From Nocardiopsis potens DSM 45234 (GTDB lineage: Bacteria; Actinomycetota; Actinomycetes; Streptosporangiales; Streptosporangiaceae): DNA of 64,000 bases. The notes under the pieces are model-generated. The model saw only the letters and a program-made list of their open reading frames with translations. It was not told where the DNA came from and did no database searches. The translations under genes and the position numbers were made by a program. The stretch is from positions 1 through 64,000 of the forward strand of contig NZ_ANBB01000041.1 of NCBI RefSeq assembly GCF_000341105.1. The letters run 5' to 3'. Below are positions 59,618 through 64,000 of the stretch, one piece after another; the stretch's first letter is position 1; every line of letters starts with the position of its first letter.

Positions 59618-60949
59618 TCAGTCGTCGTCCAGGGCGTCCCGGACGTCGTCGAGGTCGACGAACTTGAAGCCGGTGGCGTCGCCGCGCTGCTCGTCGTCGT
59701 TCTCCGGGGTGGCCTCTCCGTCCTGGACCACCATCAGGCCGTCCGGGTACCTCTCGCCGAGCGGTTCGGCGAACACCTCCAGGCCGTCGCACTCCTCGGA
59801 GCCGTCGAGTTCCTCGGACGCCGCGACCACCCGGAAGCCGCCGGTGTGGGCCTCATCGTCCTCGCGCACCTCCTCCAGGTCGTAGGCGAAGAAGGAGTCG
59901 TCCCCCTGGCTGGAGGCCAGCAGCCGGCCGCCGCCCTCGCCGTCGGGGAGCACGGCCAGCCCCTCGACATCGGCGGTGAGGTGCTCGCCGCCGTAGCCGG
60001 GGTCGTCGCCGGGGATGCACTCGTCGGCCTGCTCGTCGTACTCGGCCGGAACGCCGTACTCGCGGACCCGGTCCACCAGCTCGGGCTCGCCCTTCAGGTC
60101 CGCGCGCATCCGCCAGATGCCGACGGTCTCCTGCGCGGCGAACAGCGTTCCGCTCTCCGGGTCGACCGCCAGGCCCTCGGCCTGCGGCAGCTCGCCGGGG
60201 TCGCCGCACGGCGTCCAGGAGGTGCCGTCGGGCATCCGGAAGGTGTCGGGCAGCTCGATGGTGCGGACCTCGCGGTAGGTCACCGTCCCCTCGGGGGTGG
60301 GCAGCAGCTCCAGCAGCGCCAGGGTGGTGCGGGCGGCCTGGGTGGCCACGGCGTAGGAGCGGCCCGTCTCCGGATCGGTCCAGGTGGTCAGGCCGTAGGC
60401 GGTGGCCTCCCCGTTGACCTCCTCCTGGGAGTCGGAGAAGATCCACGGCGCGTCCGGGTCGGTGACGTCGGTGAGCGGCGCGTCGGGGTCGTCCGGGTCG
60501 ATGCGGTGGATCCGCAGCCTGTCGTGGCCGCGGTCGCTGGAGACCGCGACGTCGACCGGCCCGGAGGCCGTTTCCAGCCCCTGCACCAGGTCGACGTTGT
60601 TGAACCGGCCCGGGGCGTCGCCATCTCCGGGCGGCGCGGGTGCGGGGATCTCCTGCACCGACTCGGCGTCCAGGTCGTAGACGTGCAGCCCGCCCTCCTT
60701 GAGGGCGGTGATGACCAGGCTGCGCTCCGGGTCGTCGGGGTGGCGCCAGATCGCCGGGTCGTCGGCGTCGGAGTTCCGCCCCTCCTCGTCGCCGTGGACG
60801 GCGGCGGTCTCGGCTCGCGGGGTGATCTCGGGCAGGCCGCTCTCCTCGTCCGCCGCCGCGGGGGCGGGGGCGGCGGTGATCGCGGTGGCCAGTGCCAGCG
60901 CCGGGAGGGAGACCGCGGGGAGTGGGCGGATCCGGTACGGGCCGTTCAA
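59618..60949 (-). CDS. Secreted beta-propeller phytase
   Basis: 443 aa; TTG start with GGAGC upstream. Signal peptide (ALALATAITAAPAPAAA). The BPP pattern is clear: NSDADDPAIWRHPDDPERSLVITALKEGGLHVYDLD, FNNVDLVQGLE, then DVAVSSDRGHDRLRIHRID, ADVEGLAVLPDGEGGGRLLASSQGDDSFFAYDL and FVDLDDVRDAL. The acidic residues that bind Ca2+ are present. It hydrolyses phytate to release phosphate outside the cell. Confidence 0.92.
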   Translation of the reverse strand: MNGPYRIRPLPAVSLPALALATAITAAPAPAAADEESGLPEITPRAETAAVHGDEEGRNSDADDPAIWRHPDDPERSLVITALKEGGLHVYDLDAESVQEIPAPAPPGDGDAPGRFNNVDLVQGLETASGPVDVAVSSDRGHDRLRIHRIDPDDPDAPLTDVTDPDAPWIFSDSQEEVNGEATAYGLTTWTDPETGRSYAVATQAARTTLALLELLPTPEGTVTYREVRTIELPDTFRMPDGTSWTPCGDPGELPQAEGLAVDPESGTLFAAQETVGIWRMRADLKGEPELVDRVREYGVPAEYDEQADECIPGDDPGYGGEHLTADVEGLAVLPDGEGGGRLLASSQGDDSFFAYDLEEVREDDEAHTGGFRVVAASEELDGSEECDGLEVFAEPLGERYPDGLMVVQDGEATPENDDEQRGDATGFKFVDLDDVRDALDDD

Positions 60950-61138
60950 GGAAGGCGCTCCTTCGCATCGGGGGGATGAACCGACCCGAGGGTGCGGCCC
61001 GTGTGTGACGGGAAGGTGCCCCGGGAGGCCACCGGGGCGTGTACATGCGGGGAACGGCCCCTTGCCTCCCGGGGGACGGGCCCGCACTGCGGAGTCCTCC
61101 GGTCGGCCGGGCGCCCCTGCCTCGGTCCTGCGCCGAAG

Positions 61139-61183
61139 TTGGGTCTCCAGGCCCAAGACGCCCGGTCCCCCGCTCCGTAGGCT
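61139..61183 (+). promoter_or_regulatory. Palindromic operator and -10 box of pilin-toxin
   Basis: TTGGGTCT-CC-AGGCCCAA (61139-61156) with a -10-like TAGGCT at 61178-61183, 31 bases from its centre. The operator starts 107 bases before the ATG, exactly as at flp, and the downstream bases are also alike (both continue to CGCCCGG). Confidence 0.7.
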
Positions 61184-61245
61184 TTCTCTTCGCCCTGGAA
61201 TGCGCGGAGATGCCCGCCCGGGGCACCGGGGGAAGGGGAGCAGGG

Positions 61246-62478
61246 ATGCGCTGGGTGTGGCGGGCCGAGGCCGGCGGGTTCAAGATCGAGTACGCCGCCG
61301 TCGTCATCCTCGTCGCCACCATCGTCACCGCCGTCTTCGCCTTCGGACTGCCCACCGACGTCAGGGTCCTCTACGCCGAGGGCATCTGCCGCATCATGCC
61401 CGACAGCGAAGGCTGCGACGGCGAAGGGCAGGGCGGCGACCAGGAGACCGGCGGGAGCGACCAGGAGGGCACCCCCGGAGAAGAGGACGGTGAAGGGCAG
61501 CCGGAAGAGGGGCCCTCCCCCTCTCCTTCCGCGCCTCCCGGTGGCGGCGGTGAGGACGAGGAGGGCGACGGCTCGGACTCCCCCGTCATGGAGCCGGCCG
61601 GCGCCTTCGACCAGGAGGCCGCCGACGACTACGCCGAGGCGCAGGAGGAGCTGGAGGAGGCCCAGGGGAAGCTGGACGGCGCCGACTCCGACCAGGTCTA
61701 CGACGACCTGATGAACCTCCTCGGCGACATCGTCGGCTACAACGACGCCAAGGCCTGCCTCACCGAAGGCGATCTCATCGCCTGCCTGTGGACCATCGTC
61801 GGCCTCAGCCCCTTCGGCAAGGGCGCCAAGCTGATCAAGAACACCCCCAAGATCATCAAGCTCTGGAACCGCTGGCGCAAGGCCAAGAAGACCAAGGAAG
61901 GCCTGGAGAAGGCGGTCGACACCGCCAAGGGCAAGGTCGACGACGCGATCAAGACCTGCGAGCGGGCCGCCGGGCTGAGCAACCGGTATTACAGCGCGGT
62001 CCCCGCCTCGCTCGGCGTTTCCTCCGGCGGCGGTCTCCGGGCGGCGCCCGCGGTGTACGGCGGGGGCGGCGGGCCTTCCGGGACGTACGCGCTCGCCTTC
62101 GTGCCGGCGGGCAAGAAGAACAGGGAACCCGCCACTCCGTGCGAGCTCAACTGGGACCCGAAGAGCACCAAGACGTTCGGGCACACCTTCAGCAGGCACG
62201 GCGCCGGCTCGAAGAACACCGAGAAGTTGAAGGGCCGGGCCGCCTCCACGAAGAACCCCCAGGGGCAGTGGCTGGACAACCAGAAGGGCTCGGACTTCAT
62301 CAAGAACAGCTACAACCCCAAGGGGCCCTTCGCCCCGGACGAGCAGGTCTTCGAGGCGCCTGACGGGTTGGGGCAGGTCATCATGCCCGACGGTTCCATC
62401 AAGGAGGCCACGCACATCCTGGTCGTGCTGAAGAAGGACGGTACGATCAAGACCGCTTATCCGGTGATCAGGGAGTAG
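61246..62478 (+). CDS. Pilin-like protein with C-terminal BECR-like nuclease candidate
   Basis: 410 aa from ATG (GGGGAGCAGGG upstream). Leader MRWVWRAEAG, then GFKIEYAAVVILVATIVTAVFAFG (Glu +5, Tyr +6). A Glu/Gly/Pro linker and a helical region (~125-290, GAKLIKNTPKIIKLWNRWRKAKK) lead to the ~120-residue tip. The tip contains FGHTFSRHG with H313, R317 and H318, then GQWLDNQKG, QVIMPDGSIKEATHILVV and TIKTAYPV. This His-Arg-His ... Thr arrangement fits the Barnase-EndoU-ColicinE5-RelE (BECR) class of toxin RNases, but the assignment is mine and unverified. It is followed by a small acidic gene. Confidence 0.72.
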   Translation: MRWVWRAEAGGFKIEYAAVVILVATIVTAVFAFGLPTDVRVLYAEGICRIMPDSEGCDGEGQGGDQETGGSDQEGTPGEEDGEGQPEEGPSPSPSAPPGGGGEDEEGDGSDSPVMEPAGAFDQEAADDYAEAQEELEEAQGKLDGADSDQVYDDLMNLLGDIVGYNDAKACLTEGDLIACLWTIVGLSPFGKGAKLIKNTPKIIKLWNRWRKAKKTKEGLEKAVDTAKGKVDDAIKTCERAAGLSNRYYSAVPASLGVSSGGGLRAAPAVYGGGGGPSGTYALAFVPAGKKNREPATPCELNWDPKSTKTFGHTFSRHGAGSKNTEKLKGRAASTKNPQGQWLDNQKGSDFIKNSYNPKGPFAPDEQVFEAPDGLGQVIMPDGSIKEATHILVVLKKDGTIKTAYPVIRE

Positions 62479-62489
62479 GAGCGGACGCG

Positions 62490-62978
62490 TTGTTCTCCAT
62501 CACCCTCTCCGAGGCGACGCGCGCCGCCGCGCCCGAAGGGGACGCGGTCCTCTCCGAGGACTACGAGACCGCCGTCATGGAGGCCTGCGAGCTGCTCGCC
62601 GAGACCGACTGCGAGTTCCGCGTCCGCGGTTTCGGCGCGGACTGGCCGGTCGACGTCTGGGTCGACCTGTCCACCTTCATGGAGGACCTGCCCGAGGTGC
62701 TCGAAGCGCTCCGCGGTTCCGCCGAGGCGATGTCGGACTTCTACGAGCAGGGCCTCCAGCGGACGCTGTACTACCGCCCGGAGGGAGACCGGGTCCGGAT
62801 CCGGTGCGAGTCCCGGACCGACTGGGTGCCCGACCCCGACACCGAGTGGGTCGGCCGGGACGAGCTGGACCGGATGCTGTCCGACGTCGCGATCGCCTTC
62901 GCCCGCTCGCTCCGCCTGGTCGATCCGGTGGCCGCGGCGCGGGAGCCGTTCGCCTCCTGGGCCGAAGGGCGCGTCTGA
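62490..62978 (+). CDS. Small acidic protein, candidate immunity for 61246
   Basis: 162 aa from TTG (AGGAG 8 bases upstream), 11 bases after the toxin stop. EDYETAVMEACELLAETDCEFRVRGFGADWPVDVWVDLSTFMEDLPEVLEALRGSAEAMSDFYEQGLQRTLYYRPEGD. Very acidic and mixed alpha/beta, no signal peptide: cytosolic. Typical size and place of an immunity protein. I cannot name its family. Confidence 0.6.
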   Translation: MFSITLSEATRAAAPEGDAVLSEDYETAVMEACELLAETDCEFRVRGFGADWPVDVWVDLSTFMEDLPEVLEALRGSAEAMSDFYEQGLQRTLYYRPEGDRVRIRCESRTDWVPDPDTEWVGRDELDRMLSDVAIAFARSLRLVDPVAAAREPFASWAEGRV

Positions 62979-63325
62979 CCCGTAGCCGGATTCGGGCCGG
63001 GCGGCCGTCTGCATTCGCCCGTGGCCGCTTTCCGTGCGTCCGGTGCTGAGGGCCCTACGGGCGACCCGCGATCCCGGGGCGACAAAGGTCCGATGACCTG
63101 ACCGGCCATTCATTTTCGCGGGACCGACCCGCCTCTTAGAACGATGGCATCACGCAAAGAAATTCTTCACCGAAAAGAAGTTCAAGGATCGACTATTTTT
63201 GATGAATCCGCAGGTTAAACGATCCGAGCATTGAAGTCTCCGATCACCACCCGCACCCCGTCACGACCCTTTCCGGATTGCGCTACCGTTTCCCTCGGCA
63301 AAACACCTCTGGAAAGGCCCCCCAT
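62979..63325. other. Intergenic region, no gene seen
   Basis: 347 bases, increasingly AT-rich to the right (around 63130-63220), and probably containing the promoter of the following gene. No operator of the TTGGGCCC type is seen. Confidence 0.5.
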
Positions 63326-64000
63326 TGTCCAGACTCAGCGCCGCGACGGTCCCCTCCGCTTTCCGAAGAACCGCGGCGGGCTTCCTTCTGATCCCCCTCC
63401 TGGCCTCATGCGGAGGCCAGAGCGGAGGAGAGGCCTCGGAGACCGGGCGGTCTCCCGAACCGGCCCCCGAGATCGACTTCGGCGGCATCGTCAGCGTGGA
63501 GATGGGAGACCCCGCCTCCACCCTGACCGTCGCCTCCCCCGACGACCCGTGCGGAGACCCGAAGGAGCGGATCGAGATCGAGGCCGTCGTTCCCTCGCTG
63601 GAGGTCGAGCGCGCCTGGTTCGCCCCGGACTGGTCGCACCTGGCCCTGCCCGCCGAGAACGGGATCGCGGTCCTCCGGCTGGACCCGCGGGACAAGGCCT
63701 ACAAGGAGGCCTACACGCTCTCCCCCACCGGGGGCGGCTCCGGCGCCTCCTTCACCGGCCCCCGCTTCTCCCCCGACGGCGGGAGGCTCTGGTTCGAGAA
63801 GCGGACCGGCGACACGATCCGGCTGGTCTCCATCGAGCACGCCTCCTACGAGGAGGGCGACGACATCGACGAGACCGGGCCGGAGTCCGGCGTGCCCGAG
63901 ATAGAGGGGGACCCCGGCAGCGAGGTGCTGTGGGCCTTCACCCCCGAGGGCGAGCCGCAGTTCGGCGAGCTGGTCCAGGTGGAGGCGCCGGCGGACGGCG
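63326..64000 (+). CDS. Lipoprotein with beta-propeller-like domain, 3' truncated by window end
   Basis: TTG start with GGAAAGG upstream. Signal peptide with lipobox LLASC (RTAAGFLLIPLLASCGG). The mature part contains WFAPDWSHLALPAENGIAVLRLD and RFSPDGGRLWFEKRTGDTIRLVSIEH, TolB/WD40-like propeller blades. The frame is still open at the window end. Substrate or partner unknown. Confidence 0.75.

Noticed and set aside
59349..59792. Arg-rich minus-strand ORF overlapping the phytase end
   Set aside because: Off-frame shadow with no start support.
1..64000. Insertion sequences, integrase or attachment sites bounding the effector region
   Set aside because: No transposase or integrase motif was seen, and the tRNA-His 3' end is not duplicated downstream as far as I could read.

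Overview
The window is very GC-rich, gene-dense DNA with frequent GTG/TTG starts and typical actinomycete gene families: WhiJ/DUF397 regulators, a DUF2510 protein, NlpC/P60 and GH20 enzymes, an SSI-like inhibitor, a dasR-type operator and a Gram-positive Tad pilus locus without a secretin. It most resembles a mycelial actinobacterium of the Streptomycetales/Streptosporangiales type (Nocardiopsis-like is my guess). The genus is an inference and was not tested.

Region 1 (1-23 kb) is chromosomal housekeeping and metabolism. It holds a truncated conserved actinobacterial gene, a STAND-like NTPase, a GH20 hexosaminidase under a dre operator, a glycerophosphodiesterase and a secreted EKPA-repeat protein. 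A gene-free 1.7 kb segment (8021-9754) follows, built as a giant inverted repeat of ~74-bp units. Next come a three-gene aromatic catabolism operon (FAD monooxygenase, homogentisate dioxygenase, conserved unknown), a candidate 6C-like small RNA, an NlpC/P60 hydrolase, a stand-alone DNA polymerase I domain, a MarR/FAD-monooxygenase divergent pair, a D-2-hydroxyacid dehydrogenase, a PadR regulator and a SpoU methyltransferase. A ~64-bp palindrome recurs in intergenic positions.

Region 2 (22-33 kb) has a membrane-anchored SSI-like inhibitor, two tandem substrate-binding/VWA membrane proteins, a DUF2510 repeat protein, oligoribonuclease, tRNA-His, and small redox and zinc-ribbon proteins.

Region 3 (33.2-44.4 kb) is a complete Tad/Flp pilus export locus: a zinc-ribbon leader gene, cpaB, a cpaE-tadE fusion, tadE, tadA/cpaF, tadB, tadC, a NarL-type two-component system, flp, and a TadG-like protein carrying a peptidase-like domain. 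No prepilin peptidase gene lies in the window.

Region 4 (44-63 kb) is the most interesting part. Six ORFs carry an Flp-type class III signal peptide (G, then E at +5, usually followed by Y, then a hydrophobic helix). They run through acidic linkers into non-pilin C-terminal domains: a lytic-transglycosylase-like domain, an unknown toxin-like domain, a DUF1023 alpha/beta hydrolase, a HINT plus cytidine-deaminase-like toxin, a BECR-like nuclease candidate, and one truncated remnant. Each is followed by a small acidic protein, a lipoprotein or a SUKH-family protein of the kind that serves as immunity protein. Several of these genes and flp share a palindromic operator (TTGGGCCC-N2-GGGCCCAA) about 31 bp upstream of a -10-like box. 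My reading is a family of pilin-anchored effectors/polymorphic toxins processed and exported by the Tad machinery and co-regulated with the pilin. This is inferred from sequence and gene order and needs experimental proof.

The right end has a beta-propeller phytase, the last pilin-toxin/immunity pair, and a truncated lipoprotein gene.
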